A stretch of 64,000 bases of DNA from Methanoregulaceae archaeon (GTDB lineage: Bacteria; Armatimonadota; Fimbriimonadia; Fimbriimonadales; Fimbriimonadaceae): positions 124,001 through 188,000 of the forward strand of contig JADZEW010000021.1 in the NCBI GenBank assembly GCA_020850325.1, in the 5' to 3' direction. The number at the start of each line of letters is the position of its first letter. Positions within the stretch are counted from its first letter, which is position 1. The position numbers and the translations under genes were made by a program. Positions 1-7,678 of the stretch are shown here, piece after piece. The notes beneath the pieces were generated by a model. It saw nothing but the letters and a program-made list of their open reading frames with translations, was not told where the DNA came from and did not search any database.

Positions 1-412
1 TGCGGCGGATGCAGGCTTTGAGATCGATGCCATCCCCGGGCCAAGTGCCGTCACCACCGCCCTGATGCTGAGTGGGTTCTATGCCCAGCGGTTTGCGTTT
101 CTCGGCTTTCTGCCTCGGAAGCCCGGGGCGATCCGCTCCGAACTAATGCCCTTTGCGGAATCCCCAATGACCCTTGTGCTGTTCGAATCCCCGTTTCGGG
201 TGGCCTCATTATTGAAGCTAGCCAGTGAGGTTTTGGGTGATCGACGATTTGCTTTGTGCCGCGAAATGACGAAGTTTCACCAGGAGATCATCCGGGGCCA
301 CCTACTTTCGGATGAAGAAAGCAGGAAGCTTCCGACCAAAGGGGAGTATTGCATCGTCATAGAAGGAAAGAGGCGGGGGTTGCGTACCGACAATTCGGAT
401 GTGCTAGAATGA
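1..412 (+). CDS. rsmI: RsmI, 16S rRNA C1402 2'-O-methyltransferase (3' part)
   Basis: Only the last 136 residues are in the window; the frame is open from base 2 and the start lies to the left. RsmI uses SAM to 2'-O-methylate C1402 of 16S rRNA. The visible part carries the tetrapyrrole-methylase-fold signatures of the family: IPGPSAVTTAL, then FLGFLPRK, FESPFR and the conserved REMTKF segment, followed by a short C-terminal tail. The order and spacing match the C-terminal half of RsmI. The next gene begins about 50 bp downstream on the same strand. Confidence 0.9.
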   Translation, partial: AADAGFEIDAIPGPSAVTTALMLSGFYAQRFAFLGFLPRKPGAIRSELMPFAESPMTLVLFESPFRVASLLKLASEVLGDRRFALCREMTKFHQEIIRGHLLSDEESRKLPTKGEYCIVIEGKRRGLRTDNSDVLE

Positions 413-461
413 CTTGCTGCCGGGCGGCTCTTTTTAGCGCTAGGCACGGGCTGGGTTGGAA

Positions 462-1406
462 ATGAGACTGGTAAAGCTAGGATTGCTACTAGGGCTAACC
501 CTATTGATGGGGGTGGTGTCAATCGCCCAAACCCTCACCCAATATCGGCTGCGTCCGCTGGATGAAATCCAGATCACGGTTTACAACGAAGCGCAGATCA
601 ATGCGATTTTGCCTGTCCTGCCGGACGGCCGCATTAGTGCGCCATTTGCGGGGCTCATTGAAGTCGCCGGCAAAACGACCGTTGAGGTTGAGGCGTTGCT
701 GGTCGATATCTACAAGGAGCGCCTGAAGCTCCGGGATCCCAAGGTCTCGGTAGTTGTTATCCGGTACCGGCCCTTGCGCGCAAGCGTCAGTGGCATGGTC
801 CTGAATGGCGGGACGTTCCCCGATCTTCGCCCTGGCGACACGCTGATCACGCTGTTGAGTCGTGGCGGGGGCGTGAACCCCGACCGCGCCGATTTGCGCC
901 GCGCCACCCTGTCACGAGCCGGGTCGCGCGAGGTAATCCCGATCGATCTCCACTCCATGTTGTTCAAGAACGACATGTCGCAGAACTACGAGGTCGAGGA
1001 TGGCGATCTGCTGTACGTGCCGGAAGAAGTGATGAACCGCGTCCAGATTCAAGGCGCCATCGCGCAGCCAGGTCAGTATCCGTACAAGGAGCCGATGTAC
1101 CTGTCGGACCTTATCTCGATGGCTCGAGGCGAGATCCCCAACCGGACGAAGTTCTCGGAAGTCCTGATCATCCGCCGTAAAGCGGGCACCGACGACCAGC
1201 TCTTCCGCATCAAGGCGAACTACGTGAACTACGTGCGCAAGGGCGACCTGTCGCAAAACGTTCTGCTGATGCCGGGTGACCTGGTCTTCGTTCCGACGAC
1301 CAAGACTCCGGATTACAACCAGCTGGGCACGATCTTCAACACGCTGTTCGTGGTGGATCGCTTGCTGACCGGCGGTCTGTTTGGGTTCCGCTTGTTCGGG
1401 AACTAG
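462..1406 (+). CDS. Polysaccharide export protein with SLBB domains (Wza-like)
   Basis: This 314-residue secreted protein begins with a signal peptide (MRLVKLGLLLGLTLLMG, cleavage near residue 24). It continues with a poly_export domain (YRLRPLDEIQITVYNEAQI) and two SLBB-type beta-grasp repeats (ASVSGMVLNGGTFPDLRPGD and VQIQGAIAQPGQYPYKE). Such proteins form or line the periplasmic/outer-membrane channel that exports capsule or exopolysaccharide. A TTG two codons upstream (456) is possible, but the ATG at 462 gives the normal signal peptide. Other polysaccharide genes are scattered in the window (rmlAB at 17-19 kb, sugar transferase at 54 kb, ligase-like protein at 62 kb). Confidence 0.85.
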   Translation: MRLVKLGLLLGLTLLMGVVSIAQTLTQYRLRPLDEIQITVYNEAQINAILPVLPDGRISAPFAGLIEVAGKTTVEVEALLVDIYKERLKLRDPKVSVVVIRYRPLRASVSGMVLNGGTFPDLRPGDTLITLLSRGGGVNPDRADLRRATLSRAGSREVIPIDLHSMLFKNDMSQNYEVEDGDLLYVPEEVMNRVQIQGAIAQPGQYPYKEPMYLSDLISMARGEIPNRTKFSEVLIIRRKAGTDDQLFRIKANYVNYVRKGDLSQNVLLMPGDLVFVPTTKTPDYNQLGTIFNTLFVVDRLLTGGLFGFRLFGN

Positions 1407-1417
1407 TCGCCGACGCC

Positions 1418-2302
1418 TTGGACGCTTGCCTGATTGTCAACCGCAACTCGCGGCGGGCCCGCAAGTGGAGTTCTCAGGTCGGCGCCTTACTCGCGGAGCG
1501 CGGCATCGAGATCAAGATGTCGCGCTTCGTTTCGGGTGGCCGACATCTGGATGACGCAGGCAAGCAAGCCGCTGAATCTGGCATTGGCGTCGTTGTTATC
1601 GGCGGCGGAGACGGCACGATCAGTGGTCTGGCCAAGTACTTCGCCAAGACCGGGTTAACAGTTGGCCTGCTGCCGTTTGGAACGGGAAACGCCCTTGTCC
1701 GCGACTTAGACATTCCCGTCGACTTGGCCCAAGCCTGTGATGTGATCGCGCGCCAGGAACGCCGCCAGATCGACTTGGGGCAGGTTAACGATGCCTACTT
1801 CGTCAACCACGTCGCGGTCGGCGCTTCGACTTTGGTTTCCCGAAGCCTGAATCCGCAGGCTAAGCGCGTCTTGGGCAAACTGGCCTACTTGGCGGCAGCG
1901 TTTCGAGCGTACATCCACGTGACCTCGTTTCGGGCGGAGCTGACGATGGATGGCGAGCGGTCCGAGTTCGATACCCTCCAGATCGTGGCGGGCAATGGAC
2001 GTCACCACGCGGGACCATTCCTCCTGTCCCCTGAAGCGTCCCTTGAGAGCGGCAAGGTGGTCGTGTATGCGCTGGAGTCCACCGACCGCCGCCGGCTGAT
2101 CGAACTTGTGCGACGGCTTCCCAGCGGCGATCATGTGAACATGCCGGACGTCAAGGCCTACAGCGGGGTGGCCGGTTCTCTCAGGACGAACAGATCCGTA
2201 CGCGTGTCGGTTGACGGAGAGGTTGGCCTTCGCACGCCGATCGAGTTTTCGATTGTCCCGCAGGCACTCACCGTGTTCGCTCCCGAAGCGACTGCGGTAT
2301 AA
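1418..2302 (+). CDS. Diacylglycerol kinase family lipid kinase (YegS/DagK type)
   Basis: The protein has 294 residues and a TTG start 11 bp after the preceding stop. The N-terminus LIVNRNSRRA is the family's nucleotide-binding start, followed by the diagnostic VIGGGDGTISGLAKYF and LLPFGTGNALVRDLDIP motifs (GGDGT and GTGN). Length and motif order match soluble bacterial lipid kinases that phosphorylate diacylglycerol or related lipids at the membrane. The exact lipid substrate cannot be read from sequence. Its stop codon overlaps the -10 box of the downstream tRNA-Leu gene. Confidence 0.85.
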   Translation: MDACLIVNRNSRRARKWSSQVGALLAERGIEIKMSRFVSGGRHLDDAGKQAAESGIGVVVIGGGDGTISGLAKYFAKTGLTVGLLPFGTGNALVRDLDIPVDLAQACDVIARQERRQIDLGQVNDAYFVNHVAVGASTLVSRSLNPQAKRVLGKLAYLAAAFRAYIHVTSFRAELTMDGERSEFDTLQIVAGNGRHHAGPFLLSPEASLESGKVVVYALESTDRRRLIELVRRLPSGDHVNMPDVKAYSGVAGSLRTNRSVRVSVDGEVGLRTPIEFSIVPQALTVFAPEATAV

Positions 2303-2303
2303 T
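2298..2303 (+). promoter_or_regulatory. -10 box of tRNA-Leu promoter
   Basis: A perfect TATAAT lies 14 nt before the tRNA 5' end and overlaps the TAA stop of the lipid kinase gene. Transcription would begin about 2310. No good -35 is visible. Confidence 0.55.
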
Positions 2304-2317
2304 TTTGTCTCGTCCGT

Positions 2318-2403
2318 GCGCGGATGGTGAAATTGGTATACACGCTACCTTGAGGTGGTAGTGCCCACAAGGCATGGAGGTTCGAGTCCTCTTCCGCGCA
2401 CCA
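2318..2403 (+). tRNA. tRNA-Leu (anticodon GAG)
   Basis: The 86-nt class II cloverleaf has acceptor arm GCGCGGA pairing with TCCGCGC, anticodon stem ctacc/ggtag around the loop ttGAGgt, a long variable arm, a TTCGAGTC T loop and an encoded CCA end. The GAG anticodon reads CUC/CUU leucine codons. It sits between the lipid kinase and coaD on the same strand. Confidence 0.95.
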
Positions 2404-2423
2404 TGGTCGAAGGCGTAGCCCAT

Positions 2424-2918
2424 ATGCATCGCATCGCCATTTACCCGGGCTCATTCGACCCACCCACTCTTGGCCATCTCGATGTGATCGAGCGGGCCGC
2501 TCGCCTCTTTGACCGGCTGATCATCGGGGTCGGCGTCAATACGTCCAAGGCTCCCTTCCTCACGATGGACGAGCGCGTGGAGGCTTTGCGCGCCTGTACC
2601 AGCCACTTGCCTGGAGTCGAAGTCGAGCTCTTTCACGGCTTGCTCATCGACTACGTCCGGACCAAGAACGCCAAGGCGATCGTTCGTGGCCTCCGCGCCA
2701 CGGCCGATTTCGACTACGAGTTTCAGATGGCGATGGTCAATCGTCGGCTCGCCGAGGAGATCGAGACTGTTCTGCTGATGACGAAGTGGGAGCACAGCTA
2801 TTTGAGTTCGAGCATCGTTCGCGAGGTCGCGCTTCTCGGCGGCGATTTCACCGGCCTGGTACCTCCGGCCGTAGCGGACATGGTTGCCGAAGCCTTGCGA
2901 CGACGAGGCTCGTCTTAA
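2424..2918 (+). CDS. coaD: Phosphopantetheine adenylyltransferase
   Basis: CoaD transfers AMP from ATP to 4'-phosphopantetheine, the penultimate step of CoA synthesis. The 164-residue protein has the expected length. MHRIAIYPGSFDPPTLGHLD contains the nucleotidyltransferase TxGH motif, and YLSSSIVREVA is the C-terminal SSxxxRE motif. GLRATADFDYEFQMAMVNR is the family hexamer-interface segment. I chose the ATG at 2424 because the conserved core starts two residues later; an in-frame ATG at 2403 overlaps the tRNA CCA end. Confidence 0.95.
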   Translation: MHRIAIYPGSFDPPTLGHLDVIERAARLFDRLIIGVGVNTSKAPFLTMDERVEALRACTSHLPGVEVELFHGLLIDYVRTKNAKAIVRGLRATADFDYEFQMAMVNRRLAEEIETVLLMTKWEHSYLSSSIVREVALLGGDFTGLVPPAVADMVAEALRRRGSS

Positions 2919-2933
2919 TGGGGTACGACTAGC

Positions 2934-3491
2934 GTGGAGGACCGATTGGATATCCTGCGACTCTTGGAAGACCTGAAGGAGCTGACCGTGGATCGCCCAC
3001 GGGGCTTCATGGGAATGGTTTGGGGCCTCGACAAAGATGAGGTCAATATGATCATCGCCAAGATTCGGGCGACCCTGCCTCAGGAACTGAAGCAAGCCGC
3101 GCAGACGGTCCGCGAATCCGAGCGCATTGTCGACTCCGCGCGCGAAGACGCCACGATGACCCTCGACAGCGCCCGAAAGGAAGGCGAGAGGCTGATCAAC
3201 GAAGCCCGTGCCGAAGCGGAGAAGATCGTCGAGCACGCCCGAGCCCAGCAGCAGGTGATGGTTCTCGAGAGCGAAATCCTCAAGCTCGCGAAGGCCCAAG
3301 CGGAAGAGCTCCGCAGCCAAGCCGATCGGGAAGCGGTGCAGCTTCGCCGCGGTGCCGACACTTATGCCCGGGAAGTGCTCGGGCAACTCGAAGGTGTTGT
3401 CGGTCGGGTCATGACCGCGATCGAGCGAGGCAAGTCGGAAATCGAACGGCCAGAGACGCCGACGCTACCCGGGCGCGAGCGCCGCGGCTGA
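2934..3491 (+). CDS. Coiled-coil protein, DivIVA/V-ATPase subunit H-like
   Basis: This 185-residue soluble protein starts at GTG, 15 bp after coaD, and is probably cotranscribed with it. Residues 55-165 are a long charged helix rich in Ala, Glu, Arg and Lys (for example SARKEGERLINEARAEAEKI), typical of DivIVA-like or ATP synthase subunit b/H-like coiled coils. No signal peptide or membrane segment is present. Similar coiled-coil ORFs sit beside coaD in other bacteria, but I know no established function. The last 27 bp overlap the 3' end of the opposite-strand gene. Confidence 0.7.
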   Translation: MEDRLDILRLLEDLKELTVDRPRGFMGMVWGLDKDEVNMIIAKIRATLPQELKQAAQTVRESERIVDSAREDATMTLDSARKEGERLINEARAEAEKIVEHARAQQQVMVLESEILKLAKAQAEELRSQADREAVQLRRGADTYAREVLGQLEGVVGRVMTAIERGKSEIERPETPTLPGRERRG

Positions 3492-4451
3492 CGGGTCTAT
3501 TCGTCGCCCGTAACCGACAAAGAACGCCATCCAAGCGGCAAAGCTGCCGAGCGCGATAAGCAGCTTCAGCGCTATCGGGAACGCGGCGTTAAAGCTAACG
3601 AACCCCTCGATGGGCGCGGCGATCAACATCATCACGTAGCTGCCCGCCAGCATGACGAGGGCGTCGCGGCCTGCTTCCTTGAGTGCAACTCCGCGTGAGC
3701 GGCGTCCGGGGCTGATTAGCGCCGCCGCCATCCAGAATCCTGCTCCGCCGGCGAGGATGAAGCCCGTGATTTCAGTTGCGCCGTGCGGGGCGACATGCAT
3801 GATCAAGTAACCCACGCGGCCCACCTCGGAGAGGTCGGTGGCTAAGGCTCCGAGCAGCAGGCCGTTGCTGAACATGATCTGGCTGGTACCGATGCCGAAC
3901 GTGCCCGCCGCCTGCGCACCGGTGATTACCGCTACCAGTGGGTTGTTGCTCGAGTAGCCCGCCGTTGCGGCAAGCGCTTGATCGAGCCCGTACACGTCCA
4001 TGTCCCCGTGTTTCCATTTCTGGAAGTTCTTGTCTTGCGCAGGAATCAAGTGCGGGCGAAGATCGGGTCGGATGGCAAGAGCGATCGGCACGAACGCCAC
4101 CCCCGCCGCGAACACGAGCAGGCTGGCGAGGATCGCGTATCTCAGCCGCCGCACCGTCTCTGCGAAGGCTGTCAGCCCCGCGACCACCGCTTCGCGAAAG
4201 GGCTGGCGTTGGGGACGGTAGAGCACGACGTAAGCACGGCCGACGAGGTCGTTCAGATACTCGGTAAGGGCTTCGTTGGTCGACTGCGTACGCACGAGTG
4301 AAAGGTCGGCGCTGACCCGGCGATAGAGGTGCACGAACTCATGGAGTTCATGGCTGGGGAGCCGGCCTGGCATGAGCGAAGCGCGGTCGGTCAGCGTCAT
4401 CAAACGCTGCCAATCGGCCTGCCGCTGCGAGAGAAAGGTCTCCTCATTCAT
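3465..4451 (-). CDS. Stage II sporulation protein M-like membrane protein
   Basis: The protein is integral to the membrane with about six hydrophobic segments in its second half (such as YAILASLLVFAAGVAFVPI and ALVMLAGSYVMMLIAA). The SpoIIM-family core includes NNPLVAVITGAQAAGTFGI, the LIMHVAPHGATEI segment and the EITGFILAGGAGF helix. SpoIIM-domain proteins also occur widely in non-sporulating bacteria, so sporulation is not implied. An ATG at 4475 gives eight more residues, but the ATG at 4451 has an AAGAAGA Shine-Dalgarno-like run 5 nt upstream. The 3' end overlaps the coiled-coil gene by 27 bp. Confidence 0.8.
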   Translation of the reverse strand: MNEETFLSQRQADWQRLMTLTDRASLMPGRLPSHELHEFVHLYRRVSADLSLVRTQSTNEALTEYLNDLVGRAYVVLYRPQRQPFREAVVAGLTAFAETVRRLRYAILASLLVFAAGVAFVPIALAIRPDLRPHLIPAQDKNFQKWKHGDMDVYGLDQALAATAGYSSNNPLVAVITGAQAAGTFGIGTSQIMFSNGLLLGALATDLSEVGRVGYLIMHVAPHGATEITGFILAGGAGFWMAAALISPGRRSRGVALKEAGRDALVMLAGSYVMMLIAAPIEGFVSFNAAFPIALKLLIALGSFAAWMAFFVGYGRRIDPSAAALAPG

Positions 4452-4505
4452 GAGTCTTCTTACAAATTTCAGCATACCGAAGCAGGAGAATGCCCCGGAT
4501 TGCGC

Positions 4506-4511
4506 TAATTT
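4506..4511 (+). promoter_or_regulatory. -10 box, leaderless-type, for the 4518 gene
   Basis: TAATTT lies exactly 6 nt before the ATG at 4518, so a sigma70-type start would fall on the start codon. It is one of the recurrent TANNNT-N5-7-ATG arrangements in this window. Confidence 0.4.
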
Positions 4512-4517
4512 AAAGGC

Positions 4518-5357
4518 ATGGTTACGGTGCGTGGCTTCTTAGCGTTTCTCGTGGCGCTTACTGTCGGCGTTGCCCAGGCGGAGACACTTCTGACCGAAGC
4601 GAAGATCGTCGAAGTGACCGAGCGTGGATTCATTCTCCAAGTGGGCACCCAGCCGCTCGCCGTGGAGGACACCTATCAAACCAAGTTCTGGCTTGGAAAA
4701 ACCCCGAGGAAGCGGGAGGTATTCAAGGCGGGAGATGCCGTTCACTGTCGGATCAAGACCGATGCCGATCCGCCCCAGCTTCGAGAAATGGCCGACCGTA
4801 ACACGTGGCCGTGGCTCGACAGCACGCGCAAGTCGTTCAAGAAGGGCACCATCGAGGAGATAGACGCCAAGTACCTCACGCTCAAGTTCGACGATGGCAG
4901 CCAGTTTGCCTACCGCGCCACCGACAAGTCGGCCATCAAGCTCCGCGGTAAGGCGGCTTCACTGACTGATCTGGAACCCGGCCAAGTGGTTTGGGCTAAG
5001 GGTCGGCTGCTGCCTACTCTGGATACCTTCCTCGCCGAACTCACCGATTCTCCTCCCGCCGTCGTTGCCACCGAACCCGCAACGGCCAAGGGCAAGATTC
5101 CGAAGCTAGAGCCGCTCAAGGCCGAGGGTGTCCTCGAAGGGACCGTGATTCGCCACCACGGCCAGATTTCGATGTTCGACATCGAGGCCGATCGCGTGCT
5201 GCACATCACCTACACCGCGGCCACGAAGTTCACGCTTGACGGCCAGAACGCGACCAAAGCGGCGATCCGTCCGCAGCTCAAAGCACGGGTGACCTACAAA
5301 CGCGACAAGGCGGGGCGAATCATCGCCAGCCGGGTGGACTTCCGGACCGGAGACTAA
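4518..5357 (+). CDS. Secreted protein of unknown function (DUF5666-like repeats)
   Basis: The 279-residue protein has an N-terminal signal peptide (FLAFLVALTVGVAQA, cleavage near residue 21). The rest is beta-rich and built from recurring units of about 60 residues, of the type 'xGxIxxIxxxxLTLKFDDGxxxxY ... DLxPGQVVWAKGRL', ending with ARVTYKRDKAGRIIASRV. This pattern resembles DUF5666-like small beta-barrel repeats. No catalytic residues are recognisable. It is probably periplasmic or surface exposed. Its stop interlocks over 4 bp with the M48 protease stop. Confidence 0.65.
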   Translation: MVTVRGFLAFLVALTVGVAQAETLLTEAKIVEVTERGFILQVGTQPLAVEDTYQTKFWLGKTPRKREVFKAGDAVHCRIKTDADPPQLREMADRNTWPWLDSTRKSFKKGTIEEIDAKYLTLKFDDGSQFAYRATDKSAIKLRGKAASLTDLEPGQVVWAKGRLLPTLDTFLAELTDSPPAVVATEPATAKGKIPKLEPLKAEGVLEGTVIRHHGQISMFDIEADRVLHITYTAATKFTLDGQNATKAAIRPQLKARVTYKRDKAGRIIASRVDFRTGD

Positions 5358-6550
5358 CGCCCGTCCCAGACACGGTAGGCAAGCAGGTACAGCGATCGCT
5401 TGATCGCTGCCGAAGCTTGCTGGGTGAGTTCCTCGGTCGAGACCTTGGCGGCCTTGGCATCTTCCTCGCGCACCCTGAACAGTTCTTGGCGACGCCCGAC
5501 CACGATGTTGCCCGAACGCACACTCACATCGAACAGATCGGGAACCTGGTCGAAGAACTCGTTCAGCTTAAGGGCGGCTTCCTCGGCTCGGCGGCGGGCA
5601 TCCGGCCCGGCAAAGGTGATCAGTTTCCGGCGATCGAATACCGCTGCGACCTGGCCATCCTCGGCGTCGCGCAACACGACTCGGTAGGCGAGCGATGCCA
5701 TGGACCTTCGTAGCGGAATGTTCCTCTCGCCCAGGTGGCGGACCAGCCGCTCGGCCCGCTCGCGTGAGGGCGGGTGGGTGCGGAAGATGCCCATGTCGAT
5801 GCGGTCCATGAACCGTTGCTCTTTGGCCAGCCGCTCGATGAACGTGAGAATGCCGACGGGCTGATACTCGCTGTACAGCATGTACTGCAAGCCGCCGTAG
5901 TCGGCCGCTTCTTCGGCGGCGACACTCCAGCCGCTGCCCTTGGCGATGCCGATGAGCGAGGCGAGGGTGCCGACGCCGCTCAGCGTTTGGCTGCCCGAGA
6001 AGATCGAGATGAGGATGAGCGGCAGGGTCAGGCTCTGGAGCTTGGCCGACTCGCGCTGGAGCGTCGCCACATGGCGGAAGGACGCGTGCGCGACTTCGTG
6101 GGCGAGGACGCCTGCGAGTTCGTCGTCGGTCTCCGCGAACTGAATGAGCCCTTCATACACGTAGATGTAGCCGCCGGGCAGCGAGAACGCGTTGATGTCC
6201 TTATCCTCGACCACCTTGAAGGTGTAGTCGAAGGGGTTGAGCCGCTTGTCGCCCCAGGTGACCGAGACCTGGTTCTTGCGGGCGATGGCGGCGATCTCCG
6301 CGCCGATGCGCTGAACCCGCTCGATGTACGCCGCGTTCTGGGAGAGCTTGAATTCCTTCTCGACCTGTTCGGTGTAGTCTTTGCCGAGCTTGGTGTCGGC
6401 GTCGATGTCGGCCTGATGCCGAGGATCGAGTTTGGCCTGCTGCTCGACTTCTTGCCAGGCAAGTTCGGCCAGAGCCTCCGCCTTCGAGTGCTCATGGGTG
6501 ACGGATGCCGACCCCATGAGGGACAGGCCGAGGGCAAGTTGGGTGAACAT
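5354..6550 (-). CDS. M48-family zinc metalloprotease
   Basis: The 398-residue protein starts with a short hydrophobic signal (MFTQLALGLSLMGSASV). The catalytic HEVAH motif is at residues 151-155, preceded by the family segment INAFSLPGGYIYVYEGL. The third zinc ligand is in EEAADYGGLQYML near residue 214. This is the BepA/Oma1-type M48 arrangement, which in diderms processes or clears misfolded envelope proteins. FRTHPPSRERAERL is the usual post-catalytic motif. No TPR tail is obvious. The start is supported by a TATAAC -10 box only 5 nt upstream. Confidence 0.88.
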   Translation of the reverse strand: MFTQLALGLSLMGSASVTHEHSKAEALAELAWQEVEQQAKLDPRHQADIDADTKLGKDYTEQVEKEFKLSQNAAYIERVQRIGAEIAAIARKNQVSVTWGDKRLNPFDYTFKVVEDKDINAFSLPGGYIYVYEGLIQFAETDDELAGVLAHEVAHASFRHVATLQRESAKLQSLTLPLILISIFSGSQTLSGVGTLASLIGIAKGSGWSVAAEEAADYGGLQYMLYSEYQPVGILTFIERLAKEQRFMDRIDMGIFRTHPPSRERAERLVRHLGERNIPLRRSMASLAYRVVLRDAEDGQVAAVFDRRKLITFAGPDARRRAEEAALKLNEFFDQVPDLFDVSVRSGNIVVGRRQELFRVREEDAKAAKVSTEELTQQASAAIKRSLYLLAYRVWDGR

Positions 6551-6555
6551 CTACA

Positions 6556-6561
6556 GTTATA
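6556..6561 (-). promoter_or_regulatory. -10 box, leaderless-type, for the M48 protease
   Basis: On the minus strand TATAAC is followed by 5 nt (TGTAG) and then the ATG at 6550. On the plus strand an overlapping TATAAT (6558-6563) could serve the SGNH gene with a leader of about 60 nt. Confidence 0.45.
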
Positions 6562-6627
6562 ATGACGAGCGAAGGGCCTCGCGTCGTCTCACAGTGAATA
6601 CGACGCCCGACCCGGCGAGGGGTTCCG

Positions 6628-7335
6628 ATGAATAAGCAATGGGCTTGGGTTCTTTTAGCGATTGCCACCGGTTGCGGGGCGGCCGTGCCTCCGGGGGATA
6701 TTCCTGACGTGGAAACCGACCGACTGAACGAAACCTGGTGGGCGGCTCGCCACAAGATCAAGCGTGAACTGAAAGGTTACCGCGTGGCCTTCGTCGGCGA
6801 TTCGATCACCCAAGGCTGGGAAGACGTGGGCCGCCATTTCTGGACGAACACGCTCGCCGAGTTCAAGGCCGAAAACTTTGGCTACAGCGGCGACCGCACG
6901 CCCCATGTGCTGTGGCGGTTTGCCCACGGCGAGGTGCTGCCCCAGAAGCCGGAGGTCATCGTGCTGATGATCGGCACGAACAATGTGGGCCACAAAGTGA
7001 ACACGCCGGCGGAGACGGTCGTCGGAATACGGCAGATTCTCGCGCGGATTCATCGGGATACGCCGGAGACGAAGGTGCTGCTGCTGGCGGTGTTCCCGCG
7101 CGGCACCCAGCCGGACGACCCGATGCGGAAGGCGGTGGTCGAGATCAACGAGCAGTTGGCGAAGATCTCGCATCCGAAGGTAACGTACCGCGACTACGGG
7201 TCATCGTTCACCAATCCGGGCGGCACGCTGAAGGGCGAACTGATGCCGGACGCGCTGCACTTGAACGAGGCGGGGTATCAGATTTGGGCCGAACGGCTCC
7301 TGCCTGACCTGCGCAAGCTCCTGGGCACCCGCTGA
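6628..7335 (+). CDS. SGNH/GDSL-family hydrolase
   Basis: This 235-residue exported esterase-like protein has a lipoprotein-like N-terminus (LLAIATGCGA, Cys16; the -3 Ala makes the lipobox atypical). Block I is VGDSIT with nucleophile Ser59, block II is GYSGDRT, block III is GTNN near residues 116-119, and block V is DALH with Asp208 and His211. The arrangement resembles the PAF-acetylhydrolase/rhamnogalacturonan acetylesterase branch, so an acyl or acetyl ester substrate is likely but unidentified. tRNA-Arg follows 27 bp downstream. Confidence 0.85.
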   Translation: MNKQWAWVLLAIATGCGAAVPPGDIPDVETDRLNETWWAARHKIKRELKGYRVAFVGDSITQGWEDVGRHFWTNTLAEFKAENFGYSGDRTPHVLWRFAHGEVLPQKPEVIVLMIGTNNVGHKVNTPAETVVGIRQILARIHRDTPETKVLLLAVFPRGTQPDDPMRKAVVEINEQLAKISHPKVTYRDYGSSFTNPGGTLKGELMPDALHLNEAGYQIWAERLLPDLRKLLGTR

Positions 7336-7362
7336 ATCCGGCGGGTATCTTGTGAATCGCGC

Positions 7363-7438
7363 GCCCCGGTAGCTCAGCGGATAGAGCAACCGCCTTCTAA
7401 GCGGTTGGTCGTGGGTTCGATTCCCGCCCGGGGCGCCA
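7363..7438 (+). tRNA. tRNA-Arg (anticodon TCT)
   Basis: The 76-nt cloverleaf has acceptor GCCCCGG pairing with CCGGGGC, U8-A9, D stem GCTC, anticodon stem ACCGC/GCGGT around loop ctTCTaa, T loop TTCGATT, discriminator G and an encoded CCA. The TCT anticodon reads AGA/AGG arginine codons. Confidence 0.95.
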
Positions 7439-7478
7439 ACCAGCTTTTTAGATCCAAAACGAGGGTCAAACCCCTCTC

Positions 7479-7512
7479 GCAACTGTCCCTCGAAACCGAA
7501 AGAGACAGTTGC
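7479..7512. repeat. Hairpin in the tRNA-Arg downstream spacer
   Basis: GCAACTGTC (7479-7487) is the exact reverse complement of GACAGTTGC (7504-7512) with a 16-nt loop. A smaller hairpin GAGGG/CCCTC precedes it (7461-7476). Neither is followed by a T run, so a terminator role for the tRNA is possible but weak. Confidence 0.5.
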
Positions 7513-7522
7513 TCAGCATATC

Positions 7523-7596
7523 GTAGCCGCGGGATGCCATTGTGCCCGCGTCTCGCGAGTGGTCCGGACGCGGGCACAATGGCATCCCGCGGCTAC
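7523..7596. repeat. Perfect 28-bp inverted repeat (dispersed palindromic element)
   Basis: The left arm (7523-7550, beginning GTAGCCGCGGGATGCCATTG) and right arm (7569-7596) are exact reverse complements over 28 bp around an 18-nt loop. A degraded copy lies at 45748-45825. The element is intergenic, between tRNA-Arg and the 3' end of ftcD. Size and structure resemble REP/MITE-like intergenic elements. No coding potential is seen. Confidence 0.8.
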
Positions 7597-7653
7597 AATA
7601 ACCCGGACTCCCCCCATCTCCCTGAGGTCGTCGGTGGGTCGTGCCGACGCGAC

Positions 7654-7678
7654 AGCAAACCCGAGCCAACCCAGCCAC
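7654..7678 (+). repeat. Short decamer array (AGCCAACCCG type)
   Basis: About two and a half copies of a 10-bp unit (AGCAAACCCG, AGCCAACCC, AGCCACTC) end immediately before the ftcD stop codon. The same unit forms longer arrays at 50005-50184 and 54946-54979. Confidence 0.45.

Noticed and set aside
65-412. Separate short gene starting at the ATG at 65
   Set aside because: The frame is open to the left edge and encodes the conserved IPGPSAV segment of RsmI before this ATG, so it is an internal Met.
3465-4475. Evidence for endospore formation from the SpoIIM-like gene
   Set aside because: SpoIIM-domain proteins are common in non-sporulating bacteria and no other sporulation gene is in the window.
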